Origin: Aliiroseovarius pelagivivens
Lineage (GTDB): Bacteria > Pseudomonadota > Alphaproteobacteria > Rhodobacterales > Rhodobacteraceae
Length of the DNA stretch: 64,000 bases
Assembly (NCBI RefSeq): GCF_900302485.1
Contig: NZ_OMOI01000002.1
Coordinates: 310,001-374,000, forward strand
Direction of reading: 5' to 3'
The translations under genes and the position numbers were made by a program. Below are positions 17,627 to 26,281 of this stretch, one piece after another (position 1 is the stretch's first letter; every line of letters starts with the position of its first letter). Under the pieces are notes generated by a model that was given only the letters and a program-made list of their open reading frames with translations, had not been told where the DNA came from and searched no databases.

Positions 17627-18571
17627 ATGCTTCACGCGCTTGGGTTCGTTGCGCGCTACGGGCGCTTTGTTCTTGTAATAGGACTGATCGCCGGGCTTGT
17701 GTTGCCCGGCGTAGCCTTGGCCCTTCGCCCGTGGCTTAGCGAACTAGTGCTGCTTTTGTTGTTTCTTACTGCGTTTCGCGTCGGTCTGCCGTCAGCACTT
17801 GAGGGACTTACCCAAACCCGTAATACGTTTGGAATTGTGCTGGTCTATCAACTGGTATTGCCGCTGCTTTGCATCGCCCTCTTTGCAATCTTCGGTCTTG
17901 CACACAGCCCAGTGGCCATTGCGTTAACGCTCATGCTTGCCGCTCCGTCTTTGACTGCAAACCCGAACATGGCGGTCCTGCTGGGCCAAGCACCCGAGCC
18001 GGCCTTTCGGTTGCTCATTCTTGGTACATTGGTCCTGCCGATTACGATTATTCCCATCTTTTGGTCCTCACCCGCGTTGGGAAACCTGACGGAAGCGGTT
18101 CATGCAGCCTTGCGCCTTGGTCTTTCGATCTGCGTGACCATCGTGTTGGCGTTCTCGCTTCGTGCGATCATTCGGCCCGAGATGCGGAAGCCTGAAGTCC
18201 AAGCGCTGGATGGGCTTACGTCGCTGGCTTTGGTCGTCATCGTGATCGGACTTATGAGCGCCGTGGCACCGGCCTTGTCGACAGCCCCTTGGACGCTCGT
18301 GAAATGGCTTCTTGTGGCAATGGCGGCCAACCTTGGCTTGCAGGCACTGTCATATGTAGGGTTGCGCCGGTTTGGATCAAAGCACAGTGCGGCACCCATG
18401 GCTTTGGTGGCTGGAAATCGCAACGTTGCACTTTTCCTTGTCGCATCATCGGCCACTCAAACAGACGAGTTCCTTTTGTTTCTGGGGTGCTACCAGTTCC
18501 CCATGTATTTAACCCCAATCCTCATGCGCCCGCTTTTGGGGCACCCAGGTAGTAGCGAAAAGTTGAGGTGA
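17627..18571 (+). CDS. BASS-like (bile acid:Na+ symporter family-like) membrane protein
   Basis: 314 residues, almost wholly hydrophobic, with nine to ten predicted helices. The pattern LPLLCIALFAIFGLAHS, then APSLTANPNMAVLLGQAPEP, and the late MALVAGNRNVALFLV resembles the two-repeat BASS/AEC transporter fold, where the GNRN-type crossover region near the C-terminus is typical. It starts 6 bp after dctM, so it is likely co-transcribed and may move a substrate or product of the DadA-like pathway. The substrate is unknown. Confidence 0.72.
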   Translation: MLHALGFVARYGRFVLVIGLIAGLVLPGVALALRPWLSELVLLLLFLTAFRVGLPSALEGLTQTRNTFGIVLVYQLVLPLLCIALFAIFGLAHSPVAIALTLMLAAPSLTANPNMAVLLGQAPEPAFRLLILGTLVLPITIIPIFWSSPALGNLTEAVHAALRLGLSICVTIVLAFSLRAIIRPEMRKPEVQALDGLTSLALVVIVIGLMSAVAPALSTAPWTLVKWLLVAMAANLGLQALSYVGLRRFGSKHSAAPMALVAGNRNVALFLVASSATQTDEFLLFLGCYQFPMYLTPILMRPLLGHPGSSEKLR

Positions 18572-18700
18572 AATTAGGCCCTGTCCTCGCTTTGAGATTA
18601 TTCAGAGCCCAGGTAAGCAAGGCGCAATACCAATGAAGGGCAATCGGGCAGCGACCGCTGTGATGACCTGATTACCTCAAAGTGGATATTGGCGCAGCCG

Positions 18701-18965
18701 CAGCGAATGGCTGCTTCCCACCCAAATTTCCGAATGGGAAGAAGGTTTAGGTCCTTCCTGGCCCTCCCCCGAATGGGGGGAGTTTGCACCCCGCTGCATC
18801 GAGATTTGAAGCGTCCCGCAAGTGTTGAGATTTAGGTTATTGTTGCCACCTCTCCTCCCGCCAACTCGAAGAGGTGGGGGGAGGGCACAAGCTTTCTCGA
18901 CTTGCCTATGGACCGGAGGGGAAGCCTTCTTGCGCGCAAAGCTGAAATTGACCAGAAAAAACCCA
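18701..18965. repeat. Dispersed intergenic repeat, copy A
   Basis: About 265 bases within the gene-free stretch 18572-19106. It matches 32271-32534 with only small gaps, roughly three quarters identical by eye. Shared blocks include GAAGAAGGTTT, GTCCTTCCTG, CCTCCCCCGAATGGGGG, ATTTGAAGCG, GTGTTGAGATTT and GACCGGAGG. Two hairpins can form in both copies: CCCCC-GAAT-GGGGG (about 18764-18782 here) and a GC-rich stem near 18846-18877. The rest of the gene-free stretch shows no coding frame or clear terminator. Confidence 0.75.
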
Positions 18966-19106
18966 CTCTCATGCTGAACGAAGGTGAAACCTGAAAACCG
19001 CCTTCAGGCGAACAATATCAACGCTGAAGACCAACGCGTAAGTGTAGCTGCTTAGCATACAATCACCGTGCACGAATTCCCCTAACGGGTCTGGTGTAGA
19101 GATCAA

Positions 19107-19727
19107 CTATTCACTTTTTTGCAGCACCAAAAATGTCATCATTCCCATGGGCGGCAGCGATTTCTTCTCGATCACCTTAAGCTCGGGTTGCTTGAGAACC
19201 GTGGTGATTTCAAAGTCCGAATGCCAGCCAAGCAGATTGGCAAATGGTGCGGTTAACCGCTCGATCCGAGCGAGCAATCCGGTTTCTCTGGCGAAGTGAT
19301 TGGTGATCACGAGACGGCCGCCTGGTTTGCAGACACGTACCATCTCAGCCATGACGCGCTCGGGTTCTGGTACGACTGATATGATGTGCATCGCGGCGAC
19401 GACATCAAACAATGCATCGGGAAAATCGAGATTGCGTGCATCCATCTGCCTCAAATCTTGTACATGATTCAAATCCAGAGTTTTGGCCTTGGCCCGCGCC
19501 TTGGCCAACATATCTTCGCTGAAATCAATGCCCGTCACCCTCAGATCTGAGCGATAGTTTGGCAACGCGAGACCTGTTCCAACTCCAACCTCAAGAACCT
19601 TTTCGGCACCCTGTTCGTTAATGTAGTCGACTGCTGTTCGGCGCCCGACATTCGTAATGGCCCCAAATGTTTTGTCATAGACCGGCGCCCAACGGGCGTA
19701 TGAGGTTTTGACGGCATTGAGCTCCAA
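19107..19727 (-). CDS. pmtA: Phosphatidylethanolamine N-methyltransferase (Rhodobacter PmtA type)
   Basis: 206 residues from a TTG at 19727 that follows GAGGGA at proper distance and begins 4 bases after the pssA stop; a longer TTG start at 19781 would run into pssA. The segment YARWAPVYDKTFG and the SAM motif VLEVGVGTGLALPNY are typical of PmtA. It methylates phosphatidylethanolamine three times to phosphatidylcholine at the inner membrane. Its place directly behind pssA and psd gives the full route from CDP-diacylglycerol to PC in one operon. Confidence 0.9.
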   Translation of the reverse strand: MELNAVKTSYARWAPVYDKTFGAITNVGRRTAVDYINEQGAEKVLEVGVGTGLALPNYRSDLRVTGIDFSEDMLAKARAKAKTLDLNHVQDLRQMDARNLDFPDALFDVVAAMHIISVVPEPERVMAEMVRVCKPGGRLVITNHFARETGLLARIERLTAPFANLLGWHSDFEITTVLKQPELKVIEKKSLPPMGMMTFLVLQKSE

Positions 19728-19731
19728 GACA

Positions 19732-20487
19732 CTATCCCTCGACTGGTTTTGATTTTCGTGAACAGCGGTATGCCCAAACAAGGCAAACTACGTAAACTAA
19801 GGTAAGAAATGTCAGCGTGGCCCATAGGTAGGTCAGCAGGGCTGCGGTCAAAATCGCTGCCCCCAACAGGAAGAACTTGGCATTGGCGCGATCCATAGCC
19901 ATGTTCTTAAATGAGTAGGTCGGGATACGACTGATCATCAGCAGACCTACCAAGCAGATGTAAAAAGCGACAAAGGCCGGGGGGGTCAGAGGCATGTCTG
20001 AAACTGCAAACGAGAAGACCATCGGCAAAATTACCAAGACCGCCCCAGCAGGTGAGGGTACACCAACAAAAAACTCAGAGGGCGTAGAACCCGTTTCCAA
20101 TCGACCGCTGACATTGAAACGCGCAAGGCGTAAGACGCAGCAAATTGCGTAAAACAAGACAGCGATCCAACCAGCGCTTCGGAAGTCCTGAAAAGCCCAA
20201 CTGTGCAAGATCAGCACCGGTGCGACGCCAAAGTTAACAAAATCAGCAAGTGAATCGAGCTCTGCTCCAACAGCGGTTGACCGCTTTAATAGACGCGCCA
20301 CCCGACCGTCGAGACCATCAAGAACACAGGCCGCTAGAATGAGCTGAACAGCCAATTCAAAGTTGCCCTCATACCCAAATCGTATCGCGGTAAGCCCTGC
20401 GCAGATTGCGGCGATGGTAATAAGATTGGGCAACAGATAGATCAAGCGAATATCTGATTGCTTTTCACTATCCAAGGGCTCAGCCAT
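19732..20487 (-). CDS. pssA: CDP-diacylglycerol-serine O-phosphatidyltransferase
   Basis: 251-residue membrane enzyme making phosphatidylserine. The CDP-alcohol phosphatidyltransferase signature DGx2ARx8Gx3Dx3D is exact: DGRVARLLKRSTAVGAELDS followed by LAD, near residues 60-82. About seven hydrophobic helices follow, as in the type II PssA family. It starts 3 bases after the psd stop codon and is followed by pmtA, so the three genes form a phospholipid operon. Confidence 0.95.
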   Translation of the reverse strand: MAEPLDSEKQSDIRLIYLLPNLITIAAICAGLTAIRFGYEGNFELAVQLILAACVLDGLDGRVARLLKRSTAVGAELDSLADFVNFGVAPVLILHSWAFQDFRSAGWIAVLFYAICCVLRLARFNVSGRLETGSTPSEFFVGVPSPAGAVLVILPMVFSFAVSDMPLTPPAFVAFYICLVGLLMISRIPTYSFKNMAMDRANAKFFLLGAAILTAALLTYLWATLTFLTLVYVVCLVWAYRCSRKSKPVEG

Positions 20488-20490
20488 TGA

Positions 20491-21183
20491 TCAATCCGCC
20501 AAGGCGGTGCGCGCGGGTTCAGTAGAGGCAAGATCTGCTAAAACGGTCTCACCTGCAATCATGGTTTGTCCTAGGTTGACCATTGGTTCTACCCCATCGG
20601 GCAAATAGACATCCAACCGCGAGCCAAAACGGATCAGGCCGAACCGCTCTCCGGTACGCAAGGTGGCACCTTTCGTCGTGAAGCAAACGATCCTTCGTGC
20701 GACCAGCCCCGCAATCTGCACCACGGCAATTTGGCGGCCGTCAGTCATCTCAATACAAAGGCTGTTGCGCTCGTTGTCAGCACTGGCTTTGTCCAGCGAC
20801 GCATTGAAAAACTTGCCCGGACGATAGGCTATCGCTGCGACCTGACCCGCTATTGGGGCACGGTTCACATGGCAATTGAAGACACTCATAAACACGCTGA
20901 CGCGGGTTAGAGCCGTATCAGGCATTCCAAGTTCGGCTGGCGGGACAGCTTTTTCGATGAGCGAGACGATGCCGTCAGCAGGACTGACGATCAGCCCCTC
21001 TCGCGAAGGAGTGACGCGCACGGGATCCCGAAAAAAGTAGTAGCACCAAATCGTTAGACCCACACCGATCCACCCTAGAACGGACCATATGAGAAAGAGG
21101 ACGACTGTGATTGCGGCAAAGATGCTGACAAATTTGCGCCCCTCAGGATGCATTGGCTTAAGGAACGTGTCACGCATCTTCAT
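20491..21183 (-). CDS. psd: Phosphatidylserine decarboxylase proenzyme
   Basis: 230 residues, the short form of Psd. It begins with an N-terminal membrane region ([20 protein letters not shown]) and contains the [13 protein letters not shown] and [11 protein letters not shown] segments. The self-cleavage site is the Gly-Ser of [11 protein letters not shown] in the C-terminal third; the Ser becomes the pyruvoyl cofactor. It converts phosphatidylserine to phosphatidylethanolamine. First gene of the psd-pssA-pmtA operon; 101 gene-free bases separate it from nadC. Confidence 0.95.
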   Translation of the reverse strand: MKMRDTFLKPMHPEGRKFVSIFAAITVVLFLIWSVLGWIGVGLTIWCYYFFRDPVRVTPSREGLIVSPADGIVSLIEKAVPPAELGMPDTALTRVSVFMSVFNCHVNRAPIAGQVAAIAYRPGKFFNASLDKASADNERNSLCIEMTDGRQIAVVQIAGLVARRIVCFTTKGATLRTGERFGLIRFGSRLDVYLPDGVEPMVNLGQTMIAGETVLADLASTEPARTALAD

Positions 21184-21284
21184 GGGGGCAACCTAATCTG
21201 GCTAAAAACGACTCCTTCTATCGCCAAAGCGACAAAATTTGCAATGTTATAATAGGCAGTGTTTTAGGGTCAGGATCGAACGGT

Positions 21285-22133
21285 TTAAAAATCCAAGCCG
21301 AGATCCACTGTGCGCGCCGAATGGGTCAGTGCGCCGGACGAGATATAGTCCACGCCCGTCGCAGCGATCGAGGCGATCCGCTCCAGTTTCACATTACCGC
21401 TGGCTTCGGTTTTCAACCGGCCATCAACCATCGCGACGGCCTCGCGCAACATGTCATTGTCCATGTTGTCCAGAAGCACGACAGAGGCACCGCCGACCTC
21501 CAATACCTCGGTCAATTGGTCCAGCCGATCGACTTCGATTTCAACCGCCATCATGTGGCTGGCGTGAGCTTTGGTGGCCTCCAGCACCTGACGCACACCA
21601 CCGGCAGCGGCGATGTGATTGTCCTTAATCAGGATCGCATCTGAAAGCGAGTAACGGTGGTTGAACCCGCCGCCATGCAAGACGGCCAGCTTCTCGACCA
21701 GACGCAGGCCCGGCGTGGTTTTGCGGGTGCAGGTGACACGAGCGTTTGTACCCTTTGCTTCGGCCACGAAACCGGCGGTCTTGGTGGCGATGCCGGTCAG
21801 GCGACCCGCGAAGTTCAGGGCCACGCGTTCACCCGACAGGATCGACGCGGCCGACCCTTTGATGGTCATCAGCGTGTCACCTTTCTGACAGGTGTTGCCA
21901 TCCGCGACATGGGTGACAACCTGAAGCGTTGGGTCCACCAAACGAAATGCAATTTCTGCGACCTGCATGCCCGACACAACCGCATCTTCGCGCGCGTTGA
22001 TCCGCGCGTCATAAGTGGTGTCTGCCGGGATCACGGCACGAGTGGTCACGTCGCCATAGCTGCCAAGATCCTCCATCAACGCGTTGCGGATCATCGGTTC
22101 CAGAACAAGATCGGGGACAGAGGAAAAACTCAT
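21285..22133 (-). CDS. nadC: Nicotinate-nucleotide pyrophosphorylase (carboxylating), quinolinate phosphoribosyltransferase
   Basis: 282 residues. Family motifs: EDLGSYGDVTTRAV near residue 20, TCRKTTPGLR-type region (CTRKTTPGLRLVEKLAV) for quinolinate and PRPP binding, HRYSLSDAILIKDNHI, and the late VDYISSGALTHS. It makes nicotinate mononucleotide from quinolinate. The start overlaps the nadB stop by four bases. It closes the nadA-nadB-nadC operon. Confidence 0.97.
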   Translation of the reverse strand: MSFSSVPDLVLEPMIRNALMEDLGSYGDVTTRAVIPADTTYDARINAREDAVVSGMQVAEIAFRLVDPTLQVVTHVADGNTCQKGDTLMTIKGSAASILSGERVALNFAGRLTGIATKTAGFVAEAKGTNARVTCTRKTTPGLRLVEKLAVLHGGGFNHRYSLSDAILIKDNHIAAAGGVRQVLEATKAHASHMMAVEIEVDRLDQLTEVLEVGGASVVLLDNMDNDMLREAVAMVDGRLKTEASGNVKLERIASIAATGVDYISSGALTHSARTVDLGLDF

Positions 22134-23698
22134 GACAGCTCCTTACAAGCTTGTGCGCGGATAATAAGCGCGTCTGATAGATACATCTCGGACCGTTTCC
22201 CCGGTCCTGCGGTGGGTTCAGGGAAGTCGGACCTGTCATGCGCGCCGCGGCTTTCTTCACGGACCAATGCACCGGCGGCGATCAACGTCGCTGTAGCGCA
22301 CATGTTTAGGAATGATGGGCTGTTGCCATTCGCCTGCTCAAGAGCCGCGATGGTTTGAAGTGCCTTGGCCAGACCCTTGCGATCCCGGACGACGCCCACA
22401 AGTAGGGTCATGGTTTCACGCAGCACCTTTACGGCCTCGGGTGCAGGGGGGGTGCCGCCTTCGTCGAACGTCAGTTCGAGGAGCGGAGCGTCTTGGTATG
22501 ACGGCAGAGTTTCCGAAATGCCCTCCGCGCAGATGCGGGCATAGACCAAAGCTTCAAGCAATCCATTCGACGCCAGACGATTGGCCCCATGCAGCCCGGT
22601 CGAGGATGCCTCGCCGCAGACCCACAACCCCTCGATACTGGCACGCCCTTTGGTGTCAGTCGCGATGCCGCCCATGTGGTAATGGGCGGCGGGGGCAACC
22701 GGGATCGGCTCGTTCGCCGGATCAATGTCGTTGCGGGCACAATACTCAGCGACGGATGGGAACAGCGTCTTGATTGCCTCGCCCAGCACTTCGCGTGTGT
22801 CGAGCATCGGGCGGTTGCCCGCCTTCACCTCGGCATAGATCGCGCGGGCAACAACATCACGCGGGGCCAGTTCGGCGTCCGGGTGGATGGCTTGCATGAA
22901 GCGGTCGCCGTGTTTGTTGATCAGGATTGCGCCTTCGCCCCGCAAGGCTTCGGTCGCCAGCGGCGCGGGGTCCTCGCCCACATCCATGGCGGTGGGGTGG
23001 AACTGGACGAATTCAGCGTCGGAAATCAATGCACCGGCGCGCGCGGCCATACCGATGACCTGCCCACGAATGCGTGGCGGATTGGTGGTCAGAGCATAAA
23101 GCCCACCTGAGCCGCCGCCAGCCAACAGGATGGCTGGGCTACGCAGCATTACAGGGGCCGAGCGCCCTTCTCCTGCGTCTTGAATGGCCACTCCGGTCAC
23201 GCGTCCTGCACTGACCTCGAGATCCAGCGCCATTGTGCCTTCCAGCACTTGGATCGACGGCGTTTCGCGCACGTGATCGATCAGCGCCGCCATGATCTGA
23301 GCGCCCGCCTGATCCCCCTTTACCCGGACTACGCGGGCAAAACTATGCGCCGCTTCGCGCGACAACACATAGTCCCCGTCTTCGGTCCGATCGAAAGGCG
23401 TGCCCATCGTTGTCAGATCAAGAATGTAGTCACGCGCTTCGCGCGTCACTAGGTCAGCGACCTTCGGGTCAACCGTACCCGCACCCGCATTCACGGTGTC
23501 GTTGGCATGGTTTTCGGGGCTGTCATCTGCGTCCATCGCAGCCGCAACGCCACCCTGCGCCCAAGCCGAGCTTGCGCCTTCGCCCAAGGTTTCGGGCGAA
23601 ATCATCACCACCGGGTGCGGTGCCAGTTTCAACGCGGCATAAAGGGCGCCCAGACCGGCACCCACGATAACTACGCGATCAGTGGTGATGGATTTCAT
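22130..23698 (-). CDS. nadB: L-aspartate oxidase
   Basis: 522-residue flavoenzyme turning L-aspartate into iminoaspartate. FAD motif VVIVGAGLGALYAALKLA at the N-terminus; active-site stretches AAHSFARVVRVKGDQAG and PAAHYHMGGIATDTKGR; and GEASSTGLHGANRLASNGLL, all standard for NadB. Located 6 bp downstream of nadA and overlapping nadC, so the three enzymes of de novo NAD synthesis are made together. Confidence 0.97.
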   Translation of the reverse strand: MKSITTDRVVIVGAGLGALYAALKLAPHPVVMISPETLGEGASSAWAQGGVAAAMDADDSPENHANDTVNAGAGTVDPKVADLVTREARDYILDLTTMGTPFDRTEDGDYVLSREAAHSFARVVRVKGDQAGAQIMAALIDHVRETPSIQVLEGTMALDLEVSAGRVTGVAIQDAGEGRSAPVMLRSPAILLAGGGSGGLYALTTNPPRIRGQVIGMAARAGALISDAEFVQFHPTAMDVGEDPAPLATEALRGEGAILINKHGDRFMQAIHPDAELAPRDVVARAIYAEVKAGNRPMLDTREVLGEAIKTLFPSVAEYCARNDIDPANEPIPVAPAAHYHMGGIATDTKGRASIEGLWVCGEASSTGLHGANRLASNGLLEALVYARICAEGISETLPSYQDAPLLELTFDEGGTPPAPEAVKVLRETMTLLVGVVRDRKGLAKALQTIAALEQANGNSPSFLNMCATATLIAAGALVREESRGAHDRSDFPEPTAGPGKRSEMYLSDALIIRAQACKELS

Positions 23699-23704
23699 GT
23701 CAGA

Positions 23705-24754
23705 TCAGAGACCCAGTTTCTTCGACAGGTCGATCATCGCCTGAACTGAATGGCGGGCTTTCTCTGCCACCTTGGCGTCAACTTCGACCTGACCCTCCAT
23801 CGTGTGCAGCACATAGAGGATCTTTTCCAACGTGATCTTCTTCATGTAGGGGCACATGTTGCAAGGGCCGACGAAGTCGACTTCGGGCAGGCTGTCCGAG
23901 ATGTTGGATGCCATCGAACACTCAGTGATCAGCATCGCCTTTTTCGGCTTTTCGTCTGTCACGTATTTGATGATGCCACTGGTCGAGCCCGAGAAATCGG
24001 CCTCGGCGACCACGTCAGGCGGGCATTCCGGGTGGGCGATCAGGCGCGTTCCGGGATTCCATTCGCGGAAATCACGCAAGTCTTTCGCCGTGTATTGTTC
24101 GTGCACGATGCACGACCCGGGCCAGTACACAACGTTCTTATCTGCCTCGTTCGCCACATTCTGCGCCAGATACTGATCGGGCGTCATGATAACCGTGTCG
24201 CTCTCCATCGCATTTACGATCTGAACCGCATTAGATGATGTGCAGCAGATGTCAGAAGCCGCTTTCACTTCGGCGGTCGTGTTTACATAGGACACGACCG
24301 GGGCACCGGGGTATTTGGCGCGCATCTCTTCGATGCCATCAGCTGTGATGCTTTCGGCCAGCGAACAACCCGCTGCCATATCAGGCATTAGCACGGTTTT
24401 CTCGGGGCTTAGGATCTTCGATGTCTCAGCCATGAAATGCACGCCGGCTTGAACGATCACGTCCGCTTCGACATCGCTGGCCTTCATCGCCAGTTGCAGG
24501 CTGTCGCCCACGAAATCGGACACGCCGTGGAAGATTTCGGGTGTCATGTAGTTGTGGCCCAGAATGACCGCGTTACGCTCTTTCTTCAGCGCATTGATCG
24601 CCTTGATGTAGGGCGCGTAGATCGCGAAGTCCGGAGGCGTCACCACGCGATCCATCCGTGAATAGATGTCTTGCATCGAATCTGCACATTCCGGTGAAGG
24701 CGCGAGGTCATAGGCGTTTGAAAGAACGGATCGGATTTCTGTTAGATCGAGCAA
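23705..24754 (-). CDS. nadA: Quinolinate synthase
   Basis: 349 residues; combines iminoaspartate with DHAP to quinolinate. Three Cys for the oxygen-sensitive [4Fe-4S] cluster are visible in PDMAAGCSLAES, GSCIVHEQ or SDICCTSSN, and GPCNMCPYMKK. ILGHNYMTPEIFHG is the substrate-binding start of the catalytic core. A TTG start at 24754 preceded by AAAGG gives the listed length; a downstream ATG (MQDIYSRMD) is possible. First gene of the nad operon; an inverted repeat stands 14 bases upstream. Confidence 0.95.
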   Translation of the reverse strand: MLDLTEIRSVLSNAYDLAPSPECADSMQDIYSRMDRVVTPPDFAIYAPYIKAINALKKERNAVILGHNYMTPEIFHGVSDFVGDSLQLAMKASDVEADVIVQAGVHFMAETSKILSPEKTVLMPDMAAGCSLAESITADGIEEMRAKYPGAPVVSYVNTTAEVKAASDICCTSSNAVQIVNAMESDTVIMTPDQYLAQNVANEADKNVVYWPGSCIVHEQYTAKDLRDFREWNPGTRLIAHPECPPDVVAEADFSGSTSGIIKYVTDEKPKKAMLITECSMASNISDSLPEVDFVGPCNMCPYMKKITLEKILYVLHTMEGQVEVDAKVAEKARHSVQAMIDLSKKLGL

Positions 24755-24767
24755 CTGTAGAGCCTTT

Positions 24768-24784
24768 GCGTATTTCGTTTACGC
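24768..24784. promoter_or_regulatory. Inverted repeat upstream of nadA
   Basis: GCGTA-N7-TACGC lies 14-30 bases ahead of the nadA start codon. The position fits an operator for an NAD-status repressor, but the sequence was not matched to a known motif. The remaining bases to 24944 hold no gene. Confidence 0.3.
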
Positions 24785-24976
24785 CTAATACACCGATAAG
24801 TAATTAAGGCAAAGCAACTGCAGATTGGTCAATTTCTTCGGGTCAGGTCGACTTTCTTGGTTCTAGGCGCGAATACATCAATTGCGGACTTAGGATGGCC
24901 GCGCAGCGAACAGCCGCTCTATCGCCCCTTTAGACGGTCATGGGTCCACTCTTTCTATTTCCTATGTTGGGTGCTC

Positions 24977-25005
24977 TTGACGCCCCGAAGCGCATGAAAT
25001 ATGTC
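24977..25005 (+). promoter_or_regulatory. Orphan tRNA-Gly promoter
   Basis: TTGACG at 24977-24982 and TATGTC at 25000-25005 with a 17-base spacer, the same boxes and spacing as in front of the intact tRNA-Gly at 56.8 kb. It now stands before only a 5' half-tRNA and points into the integrase gene, whose ATG is 185 bases away. Confidence 0.65.
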
Positions 25006-25018
25006 CTGTTTTCACTGG

Positions 25019-25058
25019 GCGAGCGTTGTGTAGTGGTAAGACCTTAGCCTTCCAAGCT
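25019..25058 (+). pseudogene. 5' half of tRNA-Gly(TCC), probable attachment-site junction
   Basis: Positions 25019-25058 match the acceptor 5' strand, D arm and anticodon arm of the intact tRNA-Gly at 56772. The last 33 bases (25026-25058) are identical to 56779-56811. The match stops exactly after the first bases of the anticodon 3' stem (AAGCT), and no T arm follows. The acceptor strand reads GCGAGCG instead of GCGGGCG, as expected for a half no longer under selection. Together with upstream sequence, 24945-25058 is 104/114 identical to 56698-56811. This marks the left end of the proposed island. Confidence 0.8.
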
Positions 25059-25189
25059 CGTGATATATTATTCCCTGACATTCCTGTAGTTGCCAAGTCA
25101 TTCACTTTATGGAAGAATTTATTGTAGGGACATTCCCTCAGTTTCCCTGATTTTCAGTTCAATACCTACAAAATTCCGACAAAAAAATC

Positions 25190-26281
25190 ATGCCGAAACT
25201 CACAGAAACTTTTGCCCGCAAGCTGCCCCAGTCCAAAACGGGGACCGAAAAGCACTGGGACAGTGAGGTGCGAGGGCTCTGCCTCTTCGTCGGGAAACGC
25301 TCGAAAACCTGGTACTTTCAGAAGGACGTTGGCGGTCAAACGAAACGGGTGATGATCGGTCGGTTCCCGGTGATTTCTGCACAAGCTGCGCGGCAGACCG
25401 CGATGGAGCTTGCGCTGGAAATGGGGCGCGGGGCTGGGAAAGTAGCGCAGATCGGAGCGCCCACGCTGGAGACCGCATTAGAAGGGTACCTGGGACGCCC
25501 CAAACTGAGATCAGATGCCCACAAGCGCTCTCTGCGCAAGCAGTTCGAACTTCACCTGAAAGAGTGGCTCAAGCTGCCACTGGATGAGATCTCGAAGAAG
25601 ATGGTGGTGGAGAAGCACCAATCTATGGCAGCGACACCATCGGCAGCCAATCACATGCTCAAGTATTTCCGAACGATCTGGAACCACGCCAGACGGGTCT
25701 ATGATCTGCCCGAGGCGCCTACTATGGCGATCGAGTGGTTTGATGAGCAGCCAAAGGGACAGGTCATTGAGGATCTCAAGGCCTGGCGCGACGACGTCGA
25801 TGGCCTCTCAAATCCCATTCATCAGGTCTTCTATGAACTCTTGCTGTTTACGGGTTTGCGCAAGAGCGAGGCGCTGACGCTGGAATGGAAAAACATTCAT
25901 GAGGATCACATCCATCTCCCCATGACCAAAAACGGCCGAAGCTTTGATCTTCCCATCTTGCAGTTGCATCATGAGATCCTGGCTCCTGTTCGCGGCTTGA
26001 GCGAGCAATGGGTATTTCCATCTCCGAAGTCGGAGTTGGGTCATATCACAAACCCAGCGAGACTCGCATGGGGTCCGCACGCGCACCGTCGCACCTTTGC
26101 GACTGTCGCCATGGAGGCTGGCGTGCTCGAGGAAGTGGTTGGGCGCTTGCTGAACCACACGCCGCTGTCGATCACGGGGCAGAGATATGTGAAGCCTTCG
26201 TTGGCGGCCTTGCGACCGGCGATGAAGGTGGCCTGCGAAGAGCTATTTAGAAGACAAAACGGAGCATTCCCCGATGAATGA
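25190..26281 (+). CDS. int: Tyrosine-type site-specific recombinase (integrase)
   Basis: 363 residues. An N-terminal DUF4102-like arm-binding region (EKHWDSEVRGLCLFVGKRSK) is followed by a SAM-like core-binding domain and the catalytic domain. Catalytic residues: Arg in FTGLRKSEALTLEW (near 222), His/Arg in PHAHRRTFATVAM (near 303), and Tyr in LSITGQRYVKPS (near 336). It sits 130 bases from the half tRNA-Gly and reads away from it, as usual for tRNA-targeting integrases. It should catalyse insertion and excision at the 33-base core shared by the two tRNA copies. Its 3' end overlaps the next gene by 8 bases. Confidence 0.94.
   Translation: MPKLTETFARKLPQSKTGTEKHWDSEVRGLCLFVGKRSKTWYFQKDVGGQTKRVMIGRFPVISAQAARQTAMELALEMGRGAGKVAQIGAPTLETALEGYLGRPKLRSDAHKRSLRKQFELHLKEWLKLPLDEISKKMVVEKHQSMAATPSAANHMLKYFRTIWNHARRVYDLPEAPTMAIEWFDEQPKGQVIEDLKAWRDDVDGLSNPIHQVFYELLLFTGLRKSEALTLEWKNIHEDHIHLPMTKNGRSFDLPILQLHHEILAPVRGLSEQWVFPSPKSELGHITNPARLAWGPHAHRRTFATVAMEAGVLEEVVGRLLNHTPLSITGQRYVKPSLAALRPAMKVACEELFRRQNGAFPDE

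Noticed and set aside
21657..22358. Long open frame opposite nadC/nadB
   Set aside because: Antisense shadow of high-GC coding DNA; the nad genes on the other strand are certain.
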